Source: Octadecabacter arcticus 238
Lineage (GTDB): Bacteria > Pseudomonadota > Alphaproteobacteria > Rhodobacterales > Rhodobacteraceae
DNA: 64,000 nt
Direction of reading: 5' to 3'
Assembly (NCBI RefSeq): GCF_000155735.2
Contig: NC_020908.1
Span: 3,911,001 to 3,975,000 of the forward strand
The notes beneath the pieces are model-generated. The model had not been told where the DNA came from, made no database searches, and saw nothing but the letters and a program-made list of their open reading frames with translations. A program made the position numbers and the translations under genes. How positions within the stretch are numbered: position 1 is the stretch's first letter; each line of letters begins with the position of its first letter. Of the stretch, positions 54,851-64,000 are shown in pieces.

Positions 54851-55693
54851 ATGCGGCTGATTTGCCCAAATTGCGGTGCGCAATATGAGGTGGCGGATGA
54901 TGTCATCCCGACAGGTGGTCGTGACGTTCAGTGTTCCAATTGCGGACATACGTGGTTCGAACAACCCGGTGCATCCGTAGCCGCCGAACTGGGTTCCGAG
55001 GCTGAAACCCCGACAGAGCCAAGTCCTGAGCCGATCCCCGAACCGACACCTAAGCCAGATGTGGCCCCCATTCCAGAGCCGGAGGCTGTTCGCGAAGCGC
55101 CAAAACCGCGTGAAATGGCGTCCGACGTCACCAATATCCTTCGCCAAGAAGCGGAATACGAAAAATCTGCCCGCGAGGCCGACACAAACACCATCGAAAC
55201 ACAGCCCGATCTGGACTTGTCGCATGACCCCGACGAGGGCCGCCGCAGCCGCGAGGCGCGGGAACGTTTAGCGCGCCTGCGTGGTGAGCCAGAAAATGCT
55301 AACGCTGACGCTGTTAGTGCCGCCGTTGGGGCCGCCATGACGCAAGATGCCAACGCGCCGCGCCGCGAGTTATTGCCCGACATCGAAGAGATCAATTCCA
55401 CCCTGCGTCCTGACAACACTGCGAACGCTGCTGTTAACTACGATGCTGATACTGAGCGTCCGCGCGGCGGTTTCAAGCGCGGGTTCATGTATGTCGTGAT
55501 TATCGCGCTCGTAGCTCTCGCGATCTATGTTTTTGCGCCGCAAATCAGTGCTGCAGTGCCACAAGTCGAGCCCTATCTGACATCGTATGCGGAATGGGTG
55601 GACGGGCTACGCATCTTGCTGGATCAGAAGCTTCAGCAATTGATTGAAAGAGCCCAGTCGACCCCCGCAATCGAACCGAACCCCGAAGGCTAA
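54851..55693 (+). CDS. MJ0042-type zinc-ribbon membrane protein
   Basis: The start at 54851 (MRLICPNCGAQYEVADDVIP) opens with a CxxC...CxxC zinc ribbon (CPNCGA, VQCSNCGHTWF). A long disordered proline/glutamate-rich stretch (TPTEPSPEPIPEPTPKPDVA) follows. A single membrane helix (FMYVVIIALVALAIYVFAP) is near residue 225 and a short periplasmic tail follows. The product is 280 residues. The gene faces away from ftsE and toward the DUF4175 gene. The family is common in alphaproteobacteria; function unknown. Confidence 0.85.
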   Translation: MRLICPNCGAQYEVADDVIPTGGRDVQCSNCGHTWFEQPGASVAAELGSEAETPTEPSPEPIPEPTPKPDVAPIPEPEAVREAPKPREMASDVTNILRQEAEYEKSAREADTNTIETQPDLDLSHDPDEGRRSREARERLARLRGEPENANADAVSAAVGAAMTQDANAPRRELLPDIEEINSTLRPDNTANAAVNYDADTERPRGGFKRGFMYVVIIALVALAIYVFAPQISAAVPQVEPYLTSYAEWVDGLRILLDQKLQQLIERAQSTPAIEPNPEG

Positions 55694-55696
55694 TCC

Positions 55697-58285
55697 CTAA
55701 AACCGTTCCAGCAGACGCCGCAGATAATCGAGTTCGATTTGCGGGCGTTCTTGGTCGGCGGAACGGCTGCGCAATTCTTGCAGAAGCTCTTCTGCACGAC
55801 GGTCAATCTCGTCCTGCAACATCGATTCTTCTGACCCGAATTGTCCGGTATTACCCATCTGACGCCCCAATGGATCACGGCGTTCGGGTTCTGGTCGCCC
55901 TTCGGCGTTGCCCGTTTGGGTGCCTTGGCCTTCTTGCAGTTCATCCATCTGGTTTTCAGCCAAAGCCTGCCCAAGATTGCGCAATCCGTCGCGCAGCGCA
56001 TCCATCGCTTCGGCCTGTTGATCAATCGCTTCGGCCAAATCGCCGTTGCGCAACGCATCCTCAGCGCCGTCCATCGCGCCCTCCGCACGTTCCAAAGATT
56101 GTTCGGCATTGTCCGCCGCGTCACCGGACAAACCCGGCAGGCCGTTGCGCAACTGGTTTAATCCGTCACGCAGCGCCTGTTGGCGTTCAGCCAGACTTTG
56201 CGGCCCACCGTTGCCTTCGCCGCCCTGCCCGTTGTCATCGGTCAGACCGCCTTGGGTGTTGTCGCCCTGACCTTGGCCTTGGCCCTGCTCCTGACCGGGT
56301 TGGTTGCCGTCACCTTCTTGGCCGTCTTGACCCTGCTGACCAGGTTCCTGGCCTTGCTGTTGCCCGTCTTGCTGGCCTTGATTGAACTGTTCCTGCAAAT
56401 CGCGAAACGCTTCGTCGGTCAGGTCTTGCTGATCGCGCAGGGTTTCAGCCAAGTCTTCCATGGATTGCTGGCCGGGGGTTTGGGGGCCACCTTCGCCGCC
56501 TTCACCCTCAGTGACGCGCAGGTTTTCCATCAACTCGTTTAACTGCTCCATCAACTCCATGGCTTCGGCCATCCGGCCTTCTTCCATGAGTTCCTGAATA
56601 CGGTCCATCAACGCCTGCAATTCGTCTTGGCTGATGTTGTTGCTTTCTTGGTTGTTGTCTGGCTGATCCGTGCCGTTGGGGTTGGGTTCTGCGTTCTGGG
56701 CAAGCATTTGCATATAGTCGTTCGTCGCCTCGCGCAGTTCCTGCATCAGTTCGGCAATTTCTTCGTCGGACGCGCCATTGCGCATGGCCTCTTCTAGGCG
56801 TTCTTGGGCACGTTCAAGACGGGCGCGTGCATTGGCAAGCGATCCCTCTTCGAGCTGCACAGCCAGTTCCCACAGCGCCAGCACGACTTCGTCTTGAACC
56901 GCATCGCTGAGGCCCGTGGTTTCCATATTTTCGAGCCGCCGGATGATATAGCGCAGGCGCAAATAAGTTGTCTCATCAGGAAACAGTTCATCAGGGCGGT
57001 TTGATATGGCGCGCAACACCTGTGCGACGCGGGGTGCGTTGGCCTTGGCCCACAAAATATCTCGACGCTGTTCGATTACGGCCCGCGCAATGGGCTGAAA
57101 AAACCGCCGACCGGGGAGAGTGATTTGCTGCGCTTCGCTGGACCCGACCTGCCCAAGCGCGTCTTCGACTTGCAGCGTCATCGTGACCGGCATGTTCGCC
57201 CACGGATGTTCGCTGAAATCATCGATCAGCAGTTCTTCGAAATCGGCACGATCGCCAGAAAACGGCATCGGTAGGTCAAGGAGAATGGCGTCGCGCGCGT
57301 CGCCATCAATCGCCAAACCGTGGCGGCGTGGCAATTCTGCAAGATTCAGTTCAATTGTCGCTGTACCCGCAATGACGCCGTAGTCGTCAGTGGCGGAAAA
57401 CGGCTGGGACATCTCTCCCTGTGCGTCAGCCTCGATAGGTCCGCTCAACTCAACAGTTGGTTCAGCATCTTCGAGCAACAGGAATTTCCACGTCTGACCA
57501 CCGGTCCCGACAATCAACAATTCGCCTTCTTGGGTCACTTCAAAACCCTGTTGTTGATCAGTTGCAGCGCCTAAATCCTCAGTGCGTCCTGACACGGTTT
57601 CAGACACGCTTAGCCCGCCGACGTCGCCGTAAAGTCGCAGCGTGATGAACGATCCCTGCGCCACCTGCACGCGATTGGCGATGATGTCGGCAAGATAAAG
57701 CGTCGGCTTTCCGGTGTAGTCAGGTGGTTCGATCCAGCCTTCCCAAACGGGCCCTGTCGCAAGGATGTCCGCACCCGTTGCCGCGTCAGCCACCGATCCG
57801 ACACGCCAAATCGACCCGAACAGCAGTGCTATGACCATGACCAAAACGGCCATGTAGCGGATCCCGAACGGGTCATTGGACGACAAGCGCAAATCGGGTT
57901 CAACCGCCCGTGCATCGTGTGTCTTTTGTTCCATGCGGATCAGGTGGGCATTCCAGACGGCCTCGGATGCAGCATCACCAGTTCCAATGGCTTGCACGTC
58001 ATTGAGTGCTGCAATCGGGCGTCCGGGAAGTCGGGCGTCCACGCGGGCAATGGCCTGCGCGTTGGTCGGCCATGCCATCTGGCGCGCACCACGATACAGG
58101 GTCCAAGCCAGCGCAACGAGTACTGCCACCCCATAGCCCCACACGACCTCAAGCGGCAGAAAATCCTGCCAGCCCATCATCAGCGGCGCGAGCGTAAAAA
58201 ACAGCACCGTCCAGAACGGCCAAAACGCTTGCGTCAGACGTTCTGCGATCAGCCCCAGACGGGTCAGCAAAACTGGCATTTTCAA
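55697..58285 (-). CDS. DUF4175 (TIGR02302) membrane protein with Gln/Gly-rich tail
   Basis: The 862-residue product has two N-terminal membrane helices (FWPFWTVLFFTLAPLMMGWQ and GYGVAVLVALAWTLYRGAR) and a third near residue 150. A long helical region follows (ARLERAQERLEEAMRNGASD). A low-complexity stretch at about residues 650-720 is built of Q, G, E and N (FNQGQQDGQQQGQEPGQQG). It ends LDYLRRLLERF. This family is widespread in alphaproteobacteria beside lysA; the role is unknown but envelope-linked by topology. It converges on the zinc-ribbon gene with three bases between stops. Confidence 0.88.
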   Translation of the reverse strand: MKMPVLLTRLGLIAERLTQAFWPFWTVLFFTLAPLMMGWQDFLPLEVVWGYGVAVLVALAWTLYRGARQMAWPTNAQAIARVDARLPGRPIAALNDVQAIGTGDAASEAVWNAHLIRMEQKTHDARAVEPDLRLSSNDPFGIRYMAVLVMVIALLFGSIWRVGSVADAATGADILATGPVWEGWIEPPDYTGKPTLYLADIIANRVQVAQGSFITLRLYGDVGGLSVSETVSGRTEDLGAATDQQQGFEVTQEGELLIVGTGGQTWKFLLLEDAEPTVELSGPIEADAQGEMSQPFSATDDYGVIAGTATIELNLAELPRRHGLAIDGDARDAILLDLPMPFSGDRADFEELLIDDFSEHPWANMPVTMTLQVEDALGQVGSSEAQQITLPGRRFFQPIARAVIEQRRDILWAKANAPRVAQVLRAISNRPDELFPDETTYLRLRYIIRRLENMETTGLSDAVQDEVVLALWELAVQLEEGSLANARARLERAQERLEEAMRNGASDEEIAELMQELREATNDYMQMLAQNAEPNPNGTDQPDNNQESNNISQDELQALMDRIQELMEEGRMAEAMELMEQLNELMENLRVTEGEGGEGGPQTPGQQSMEDLAETLRDQQDLTDEAFRDLQEQFNQGQQDGQQQGQEPGQQGQDGQEGDGNQPGQEQGQGQGQGDNTQGGLTDDNGQGGEGNGGPQSLAERQQALRDGLNQLRNGLPGLSGDAADNAEQSLERAEGAMDGAEDALRNGDLAEAIDQQAEAMDALRDGLRNLGQALAENQMDELQEGQGTQTGNAEGRPEPERRDPLGRQMGNTGQFGSEESMLQDEIDRRAEELLQELRSRSADQERPQIELDYLRRLLERF

Positions 58286-58351
58286 ATGCCGTGGCGTGGG
58301 TCCGGTTGGGGTCAGCGGGCCTCTCCTGTCAAAAGGGATGGCGCGAAACGG

Positions 58352-59617
58352 CTACATCCATTCCGGTATGGTATCGCGATTGATCATGTCTTCAAAGGTC
58401 GGACGTCGGCGGATAACCGCAAATTGATCCCCGTTGACCAGAACCTCCGGTATCAGCGGGCGGGAGTTATATTCGCTAGACATAACAGCACTGTACGCCC
58501 CCGCAGATCGGAACCCGACAAGCGCTTCTGGGTCCAATGGCGGCAGCATCCTGCCCTTGGCAAAGGTATCGCCGCTTTCGCAGATCGGCCCAACGACATC
58601 ATAGGGTGTTTGATCCACGCCTGCGGCAGGTTCGATCACCGGAACAATATCATGCCACGCGTCATACATCGCAGGGCGGACCAAATCGTTCATCGCGGCG
58701 TCAACGATCAGAAATTCGCGGTCTTCACCGGATTTCACATAGATCACTTTTGCGACCAAAAGGCCCGCATTGCCCGAAATCAGACGGCCCGGTTCAATCT
58801 CGATCTCACATCCCAGATGGCCGACTTCTTCTTTGATCAGCGCACCGTATTCGCGGGGCAGCGGTGGCGCGTTGTTATCGCGCGCGTACGGAATGCCGAG
58901 GCCACCGCCAAGATCGAGGCGGGTGATGTCGTGCCCGTCGCTACGCAATTGTTCGGTCAGCTCGGCGACTTTGCGATAGGCAAGGCGGAACGGTTCCAGT
59001 TCGGTCAGCTGTGATCCGATATGCACATCGATGCCGATGACTTTGAGACCGGGGAGTTTGGCCGCCATCGCGTAGACTTCGCGGGCGCGGCTGATCGGGA
59101 TGCCGAATTTATCTTCTTTCTTGCCCGTGGAAATCTTGGCGTGGGTCTTTGCGTCCACATCCGGATTAACCCGCACGGTGATCGGCGCGACGGTGTTCAG
59201 CGACAGGGCGACCTGCGACAGCGCCTCCATCTCGGGTTCGCTTTCGACGTTGAACTGGCGAATGCCGCCTTCCAGTGCGAGGCGCATTTCTTCGCGGGTT
59301 TTGCCAATGCCGGAAAACACGATTTTATCGCCGGACACGCCTGCGGCTTTCGCGCGCAGGTATTCCCCGCCCGATACGACATCCATGCCCGCACCTGCAT
59401 CGCCAAGCAGCTTAAGCACCGCAACATTGGACAGCGATTTCACGGCAAAACACACAAGGTGATCCATGCCCGAAAGCGCATCATCGAACAGTTTGAAATG
59501 GCGCAATAGTGTCGCGGTTGAATAGACGTAGAACGGCGTGCCGACCTGCGCCGCGATTTCCGCGATGTTGACGTCTTCAGCCATCAACTGGCCGTCGCGA
59601 TACAAGAAATGATCCAT
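58352..59617 (-). CDS. lysA: Diaminopimelate decarboxylase
   Basis: LysA decarboxylates meso-diaminopimelate to lysine. The 421-residue product starts MDHFLYRDGQLMAEDVNIAE. The PLP lysine is in HLVCFAVKSLSNVAVLKLLG. The glycine-rich LDLGGGLGIPYARDN binds phosphate, EIEPGRLISGNAG is the family motif, and the active-site cysteine is in PICESGDTFAKGRM. The gene lies 66 bases before DUF4175 in an argH-lipoprotein-DUF2834-lysA run. Confidence 0.96.
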   Translation of the reverse strand: MDHFLYRDGQLMAEDVNIAEIAAQVGTPFYVYSTATLLRHFKLFDDALSGMDHLVCFAVKSLSNVAVLKLLGDAGAGMDVVSGGEYLRAKAAGVSGDKIVFSGIGKTREEMRLALEGGIRQFNVESEPEMEALSQVALSLNTVAPITVRVNPDVDAKTHAKISTGKKEDKFGIPISRAREVYAMAAKLPGLKVIGIDVHIGSQLTELEPFRLAYRKVAELTEQLRSDGHDITRLDLGGGLGIPYARDNNAPPLPREYGALIKEEVGHLGCEIEIEPGRLISGNAGLLVAKVIYVKSGEDREFLIVDAAMNDLVRPAMYDAWHDIVPVIEPAAGVDQTPYDVVGPICESGDTFAKGRMLPPLDPEALVGFRSAGAYSAVMSSEYNSRPLIPEVLVNGDQFAVIRRRPTFEDMINRDTIPEWM

Positions 59618-59629
59618 CAGACTCTCAAT

Positions 59630-59950
59630 TTAGGTGCGCGTGGCATCGGTCTGGCCCATGCGGATAAAAATATAAAGTGGCAAACCACAGCTGACCCCGA
59701 TGCCGAACGTCGCGGGGATGGCAATCAGGCGGACCCAGTGGCGGGTTTGCACGGTCTCGCCGATTACCCAGATTGTCAGTGCGACCGCTGCGATCGTCAG
59801 GTCCCAAACAAGTCCGGACGATGCGGCATTGGCGTGCCACGCATCCACCATCGCCATGATGTCCCACGTGTTGGCCTGAAACCACGCGATGAAATACGAC
59901 ATCGGGTGGATCGTGCCCCAGACCGATAAGGCGAAGAAAAGCCAGCGCAT
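59630..59950 (-). CDS. DUF2834 membrane protein
   Basis: The 106-residue product has three predicted helices; MSYFIAWFQANTWDIMAMVD and DLTIAAVALTIWVIGETVQT match the DUF2834 pattern. The function is unknown. It abuts the lipoprotein gene (no gap) and precedes lysA by 12 bases, so it belongs to the argH transcription unit. Confidence 0.75.
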   Translation of the reverse strand: MRWLFFALSVWGTIHPMSYFIAWFQANTWDIMAMVDAWHANAASSGLVWDLTIAAVALTIWVIGETVQTRHWVRLIAIPATFGIGVSCGLPLYIFIRMGQTDATRT

Positions 59951-60127
59951 CTAACGGCTAAGTCCGACGCTGAACGTCCCGTTCGTCGCCCCGACACCCG
60001 CAGTGGTGCCCACGCCGTTCGGCCCGATGTTGATGTCTGCATTTCCGGTCGGGCGAAACGGCGGATCGTTGGCACCGCACGCTGCGACAAATGTCAGCGC
60101 CAGCAGAACAAATATGGATCGCGTCAT
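59951..60127 (-). CDS. Small lipoprotein downstream of argH
   Basis: The ATG at 60127 ([20 protein letters not shown]) overlaps the argH stop by four bases. The sequence is a signal peptide ending in the lipobox FVAAC, so the cysteine at residue 17 is likely lipidated. The mature part is only ~42 residues ([20 protein letters not shown]) and glycine-rich. Such short lipoproteins at this place are typical of roseobacters as far as I know; role unknown. Confidence 0.8.
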   Translation of the reverse strand: MTRSIFVLLALTFVAACGANDPPFRPTGNADINIGPNGVGTTAGVGATNGTFSVGLSR

Positions 60128-61518
60128 GACAAATCCTTTTTCCAACGGGCAATCTGCGCGCGCACGTTGTCCGGCGCTGTTCCCCCGTAAGATGTGCGGC
60201 TGGCGACAGAATTGTCCACTCCCAGCACGTCAAAGACGGATTTGGTGATGCCCACGTGAACAGATTGCATGTCTTCTAATGTGAGTTCTGGCAGATCACA
60301 GTCCTTCTTTTCGGCCATCGCGACAAGTGATCCGGTGATGTGATGTGCATCGCGAAACGGCAGGCCAAGTTCGCGCACCAGCCAATCGGCGAGGTCCGTT
60401 GCCGTGGAAAACCCCATCGCCGCCGCGACGCGCAAATCATCTGGCCGCGCTTTCATATCTGCGACCATGCCTGTCATCGCCGCAAGGCCAAGCATCAAGT
60501 GGTCAGCGGCATCAAACGTCTGTTCTTTGTCTTCTTGCATATCTTTGGAATAGGTCAGCGGCAGACCCTTCATCACGGTCATCAGCGCTACATTGGCACC
60601 AAAAATCCGACCGATCTTTGCGCGGAGCAATTCCGCCGCATCCGGATTGCGTTTTTGCGGCATGATGCTTGATCCGGTGGACCAGCGATCCGACATCGTC
60701 ACGAACCGGAACTGCGCCGACGACCAGATGACCAGTTCTTCGGCCAGACGCGACAGATGCATGGCACAGATCGAAGCGACCCCAAGAAATTCGAGCGCAA
60801 AATCACGCGCGGCGACAGAATCGAGGGAATTGGCCATCGGGCGATCAAACCCCAAAGCGGTCGCAGTGGCGTGGCGATCCAGCGGGAAAGACGTGCCAGC
60901 CAGTGCTGCCGCCCCCAGCGGACTTTCATTCATCCGTTTGCGTGCATCCGCGAACCGCGCACGGTCGCGAGCGAACATTTCAACGTAGGCCATCATGTGA
61001 TGGCCCCACGTCACGGGCTGCGCCACTTGCAGGTGGGTAAATCCAGGCATGACCCAATCGGCGCCGTCTTCAGCTTGGCCGATCAACGATTCCATTAATG
61101 CAACAAGCGCGCCGTCGGCTGCATCGCACTGATCGCGGACCCAAAGGCGGAAATCGACGGCGACCTGATCATTGCGCGACCGACCTGTGTGCAAACGCCC
61201 TGCGGCTTCGCCCACGATTTCTTTCAGGCGCGCTTCGACATTCATGTGGATGTCTTCAAGTTCGACCCGCCAAGGGAAGGTGCCGCCCTCGATTTCTGAC
61301 AACACCGTGAGGAGGCCTTCCCGTATCGCGCTCGCATCGCTATCGGTGATGATACCTTGTGTTGCCAACATGGCCGCATGCGCGCGGGAGCCTTCAATGT
61401 CTTGTTTTGCCAATCGACGATCAAATCCGATCGAAGCATTGATCGCTTCCATGATCGCATCCGGACCTGCGGCAAACCGCCCGCCCCACATTGCATTTGA
61501 GGATTTATCATCCGACAT
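60124..61518 (-). CDS. argH: Argininosuccinate lyase
   Basis: ArgH cleaves argininosuccinate to arginine and fumarate, the last step of arginine synthesis. The 464-residue product starts [39 protein letters not shown] carries substrate-binding residues, [20 protein letters not shown] the catalytic histidine, and the fumarase/aspartase-family signature is [19 protein letters not shown] with the catalytic serine. It is divergent from the TlpA-like gene with only 30 bases between starts. Confidence 0.97.
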   Translation of the reverse strand: MSDDKSSNAMWGGRFAAGPDAIMEAINASIGFDRRLAKQDIEGSRAHAAMLATQGIITDSDASAIREGLLTVLSEIEGGTFPWRVELEDIHMNVEARLKEIVGEAAGRLHTGRSRNDQVAVDFRLWVRDQCDAADGALVALMESLIGQAEDGADWVMPGFTHLQVAQPVTWGHHMMAYVEMFARDRARFADARKRMNESPLGAAALAGTSFPLDRHATATALGFDRPMANSLDSVAARDFALEFLGVASICAMHLSRLAEELVIWSSAQFRFVTMSDRWSTGSSIMPQKRNPDAAELLRAKIGRIFGANVALMTVMKGLPLTYSKDMQEDKEQTFDAADHLMLGLAAMTGMVADMKARPDDLRVAAAMGFSTATDLADWLVRELGLPFRDAHHITGSLVAMAEKKDCDLPELTLEDMQSVHVGITKSVFDVLGVDNSVASRTSYGGTAPDNVRAQIARWKKDLS

Positions 61519-61548
61519 GACACTTGTCTCCAGCGCTAGGATTGCCCG

Positions 61549-62136
61549 ATGAAAAAAGAACTGATTTTCGCAGCCGCCACCGTCATCGGTATTGCAGGTG
61601 GGCTATACTTGGCATCCACGGGTGGTGAAACCCCTACGCTGCCAGAAACGGATTTCTCGCAGATCGCTGACATGCGTGAGGGGGATATGTTGAAGCTGCA
61701 GTTGGGCGTAGATCGCGGGTCCGATGTTGTGTTCATGCATGAAGACGGGTCCGACCTGACGCTGGCGGCTTATGACGGCAAATTGGTGGTGCTAAATTTC
61801 TGGGCCACATGGTGCGCGCCCTGTCGTAAGGAAATGCCGCATCTGTCTGAATTGCAGACAGAAATGGGCGGCGCGGATTTTGAGGTCGTGACGATTGCGA
61901 CAGGCACAAACCAACTCCCCGCGATGGAACGGTTTCTGGCCGAGATCGGCGTGGAAAATCTGCCGCTGCACACCGACAATAATTCGGCGTTGGCCCGTGA
62001 TATGGGGGTCGTTGGCTTGCCTGTGACGATTATTCTAAACGCAGACGGGTTTGAAATTGGCCGCCTGATCGGTGATGCAGACTGGGCGAGTGACAACGCC
62101 AAGGAAATTTTGGCGGCGTTGCAAGAATTGAATTGA
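61549..62136 (+). CDS. TlpA-family thiol:disulphide oxidoreductase
   Basis: A membrane-anchored periplasmic thioredoxin-like protein. It starts [20 protein letters not shown] (signal anchor) and has the active site [20 protein letters not shown] with CxxC at about residues 88-91, and [20 protein letters not shown] with the cis-proline. The 195-residue length fits TlpA/CycY/HelX-type proteins; which partner it reduces is not shown. It is divergent from argH, a pairing common in roseobacters. Confidence 0.88.
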   Translation: MKKELIFAAATVIGIAGGLYLASTGGETPTLPETDFSQIADMREGDMLKLQLGVDRGSDVVFMHEDGSDLTLAAYDGKLVVLNFWATWCAPCRKEMPHLSELQTEMGGADFEVVTIATGTNQLPAMERFLAEIGVENLPLHTDNNSALARDMGVVGLPVTIILNADGFEIGRLIGDADWASDNAKEILAALQELN

Positions 62137-62158
62137 AATCGGTGTCGTTGCGGTGAAG

Positions 62159-62178
62159 GGCAGGTTTGAAACCTGTCC
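62159..62178. repeat. Short inverted repeat after tlpA-like gene
   Basis: CAGGTTT-G-AAACCTG within GGCAGGTTTGAAACCTGTCC. It lacks a T run. It may be a member of an interspersed intergenic repeat; only one copy was seen here. Confidence 0.4.
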
Positions 62179-62231
62179 TACCGAAATTCTGCAACACCAC
62201 GAGTGACGGCTATAGCGCGTGAGGCAAAAAA

Positions 62232-63593
62232 GGCTCTTCTCCGCTTTGTTGAGTAAGAAAAGATGCCGACCATCAAGTAACCTATTGATATGTTAGGTTT
62301 CTGACAACTTTTCATAGGGCAGGTATATGACCATCGACATCTCGCAACATATTTTACGCCTGAAGGGGCAACGTGTAAATGAAATTGAGCTGGCTGAAGA
62401 CGGTGCGAAGGTTATTGTTCAGTGCAGTCGGGATGCCCGCAGGAGCGCTATAGACCCTGCAACCGGCAACCGGCAAGAAGGGTAGCATCAACCAACATAT
62501 TCGCCGACAAGTAAACGACATCCCGTTTTTTGGGTATCCTTGTGTGATTGAGATTGAGCTAGCGCAGGTTTTTATTAGCAAGGGTGAGCGCCGCATTGAG
62601 GCGTGTCCTTTTGTTGATAAAGGGTGCCGTTTCACCCATCGATTTTGCCATCTTATCAGTGGATTGTGCCGTCATTTATCCATTCTGGCTGTCTCCAGGC
62701 ATTTAGGTATACGATGGGAGACGGTAAAGAATATCGACAAGGCATACCTGATGGAAACGCTCCCTGCGCTTGATCCCGCACAGCTTGCTGGCTTGGATTA
62801 CATTGGTGTCGATGAAGTGGCCCGGGCGAAAGGTCATGACTATATGACGGTGGTCTACGATATGGTCGGAGGGCATCTGATCTGGGTGGAAGCTGGTCGA
62901 ACTGCCGAAGTTTTTTCAAGGTTTTTGAAACAGCTGCGGCCAGATACAGCCCATAAAATAAAGGCCGTGTCGATGGATATGGGGCCTGCCTACCAAAAGG
63001 CTGTCAGGGAGTCCTTGCCGATGGCCGACATCGTATTTGACCGTTTCCACGTCATGAAAAACTACAGCAAGGCTATCCATAATCAGCGTCGCCTTGAGTT
63101 CAGGAAGGCCGATCCAAGTGGTAAAGAGTTGATGAAGGGCACGCATTATCTGTTGCTCAAAAATGCGGATAAGTTGACTGAAAAACAAAGTAACAAGCTG
63201 CAAACGTTGCTGGAGAGCAATAGCAACCTGAATACGCTTTACGTCTTAAAAGAACAGCTTCAGGCTCTGTGGAGCGCCCCATCATTTGAGGGGATGTCAG
63301 AGCAACTGGAAAATTGGTGCCTGATCGCAGATCAGTCACACATGCTCTATCTGAAAAAGTTCGCAAAATCCCTAAGAAAACATTGTGTGGGCATATGCAA
63401 CTACGCGAAACACAAGCTGACAAGCGCCAGGATAGAGGCTGGTAATGTCAGTATAGGAATGATCCGCAAACGAGCCAGGGGCATCAGAGATACCGAATAC
63501 TTCAAACTCAAAATTAGACAATCATCCATCCCAGATAATCAATCTATGTTCTATTTGAAATCCTAGAATAACTCAACAAAGCGGAGAAGAGCC
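62232..63593 (+). mobile_element. ISL3-family element
   Basis: A perfect 23-base terminal inverted repeat (beginning GGCTCTTCTCCGCTTTGTTG) lies at both ends. The flanks GCAAAAAA and GCAAAAAC agree in seven of eight bases, a near-perfect eight-base target duplication as known for ISL3. The element is 1362 bases long with one transposase gene. Confidence 0.93.
62327..63566 (+). pseudogene. ISL3-family transposase, frameshifted by 7-base tandem duplication
   Basis: The gene starts MTIDISQHILRLKGQRVNEI and reaches AIDPATG. AACCGGC is then duplicated in tandem (62461-62467 and 62468-62474), moving the frame by one; the first frame ends NRQEG and a stop. Removing one copy restores GKKGSINQHIRRQ and IEIELAQVFISKGERRIEAC (zinc ribbon). 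The catalytic part reads LDYIGVDEVARAKGHDYMTV, KAVSMDMGPAYQKAVRESLP and FDRFHVMKNYSKAIHNQRR to the end DNQSMFYLKS. Confidence 0.9.
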
Positions 63594-63690
63594 GCAAAAA
63601 CCTCCACAACTGGATGGGATTTGAACGGGGTTTTTGGGAGCGTAAATTGAGTGGGTTTTCGCATGTTCCAAAAACGAGTATCCGTCTTGA

Positions 63691-64000
63691 TCAAGCCCCC
63701 TTTGTCACCCAATTTCGATCTGCTTTGATGAGAGCGTTGGCGAGTTCGATGAGCTTTCGCATGAGTGCCGTTATGGCGACTTTGGGGGGCTTTCCTGCTT
63801 TGATCAGGGCTTGATACTTAGCCTTGAAGTCTGGGTTGTGTCGCATCGCTACCAAGGCCGGCATGTAGAGTGCATCCCTCACTATTTTCCGCCCACCCTG
63901 AATGAATGATTTCCCGCGCCATTGCCCCGATTGACGCGTCATCGGGGCTAGGCCAGTCAAACTGGCCACCTGCTTCCGGTCCATACTCCCGGTCTCGGGC
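63691..64000 (-). CDS. IS110-family transposase, partial at window edge
   Basis: The minus strand reads MDRKQVASLTGLAPMTRQSG, QWRGKSFIQGGRKIVRDALY and ELANALIKADRNWVTKGA, the C-terminal Tnp20 domain of IS110. It is very like the element at 25097 but in opposite orientation. The N-terminal catalytic part lies outside the window. The end text CTTGATCAAGACGGATACTC (reversed, around 63673-63692) is shared with the first copy. Confidence 0.9.
   Translation of the reverse strand, partial: PETGSMDRKQVASLTGLAPMTRQSGQWRGKSFIQGGRKIVRDALYMPALVAMRHNPDFKAKYQALIKAGKPPKVAITALMRKLIELANALIKADRNWVTKGA

Noticed and set aside
56200-56420. Gln/Gly-rich tract of the DUF4175 protein as a foreign repeat
   Set aside because: Low-complexity tails are typical of this family and the frame is intact on both sides.
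62159-62178. Hairpin after the tlpA-like gene as terminator
   Set aside because: Only a short stem with a one-base loop and no T run.

Overview
The window looks like chromosome from a marine Rhodobacterales (roseobacter-group) alphaproteobacterium. The core genes support this: S10/spc/alpha ribosomal genes, a mcl1-type malyl-CoA lyase, the argH-lysA-DUF4175 and zinc-ribbon/ftsEX/plsC blocks, and pyk next to rpmI-rplT. The very high insertion-sequence (IS) load, nested ISs and several decayed housekeeping genes resemble IS-expanded polar roseobacters such as Octadecabacter. That last comparison is an inference from gene content; no search was run.

Layout. 1-13.2 kb (minus strand): the 5' part of rarA, then rplQ-rpoA-rpsK-rpsM-adk-secY-rplO and rpmD-rpsE-rplR-rplF-rpsH-rpsN-rplE-rplX-rplN-rpsQ-rpmC. 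Between rpmD and rplO lie ilvA and an amber-interrupted ppk2. 13.3-23.2 kb (plus strand): a small membrane-protein gene, a doubly deleted rplW remnant, a Schlafen/AlbA_2-type gene broken by two inverted IS30 copies (one carrying an IS3 that itself carries an ISAs1), then rplB-rpsS-rplV-rpsC-rplP. The usually colinear S10/spc operon is therefore broken between rplP and rpmC and the two halves point away from each other. 23.4-31.4 kb: IS256, IS110, two host genes (a lysozyme-like protein and an iron/2-oxoglutarate oxygenase), then a graveyard of IS3, IS6, IS66, IS256 and IS630. 31.5-42.2 kb: rplT-rpmI, pyk, an N-formylglutamate amidohydrolase with DUF1244, a decayed OmpA gene, a D-glutamate operon (dgcN-dgcA-dat) and divergent mcl1. 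42.6-49.4 kb: an IS91-like element with a tyrosine recombinase, a LysR regulator, an IS66-family element with perfect target duplication, a VOC protein and an IS1595 relic. 49.7-62.1 kb: well-kept housekeeping genes (accA, ftsEX/plsC operon, zinc-ribbon protein, DUF4175, lysA, argH, a TlpA-like thioredoxin). 62.2-64 kb: ISL3 and an IS110 running off the edge.

Most unusual signal. Short palindromic inserts (about 17-65 bp) sit inside transposase and recombinase reading frames. One family (PI-1) has six recognisable copies, at 23.89, 28.26, 30.83, 31.01, 42.66 and 43.41 kb, in IS256 (twice), an IS6/IS3 junction and an IS91-associated integrase. Three more inserts of different sequence but the same palindromic build lie in IS256, IS91 and IS1595. 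None was noticed in the housekeeping genes. They resemble in concept the palindromic elements that invade Rickettsia genes, but are shorter and here confined to mobile genes.

Functional themes. The ribosomal, RNA-polymerase and Sec genes form the translation core. pyk and mcl1 belong to central carbon metabolism, dgcN/dgcA/dat to D-amino-acid use, and argH and lysA to amino-acid synthesis. FtsEX, PlsC and AccA serve the envelope and its lipids. Many lesions (ppk2, ompA, rplW remnant, the AlbA_2 gene, nearly every IS) point to active genome decay by IS expansion.
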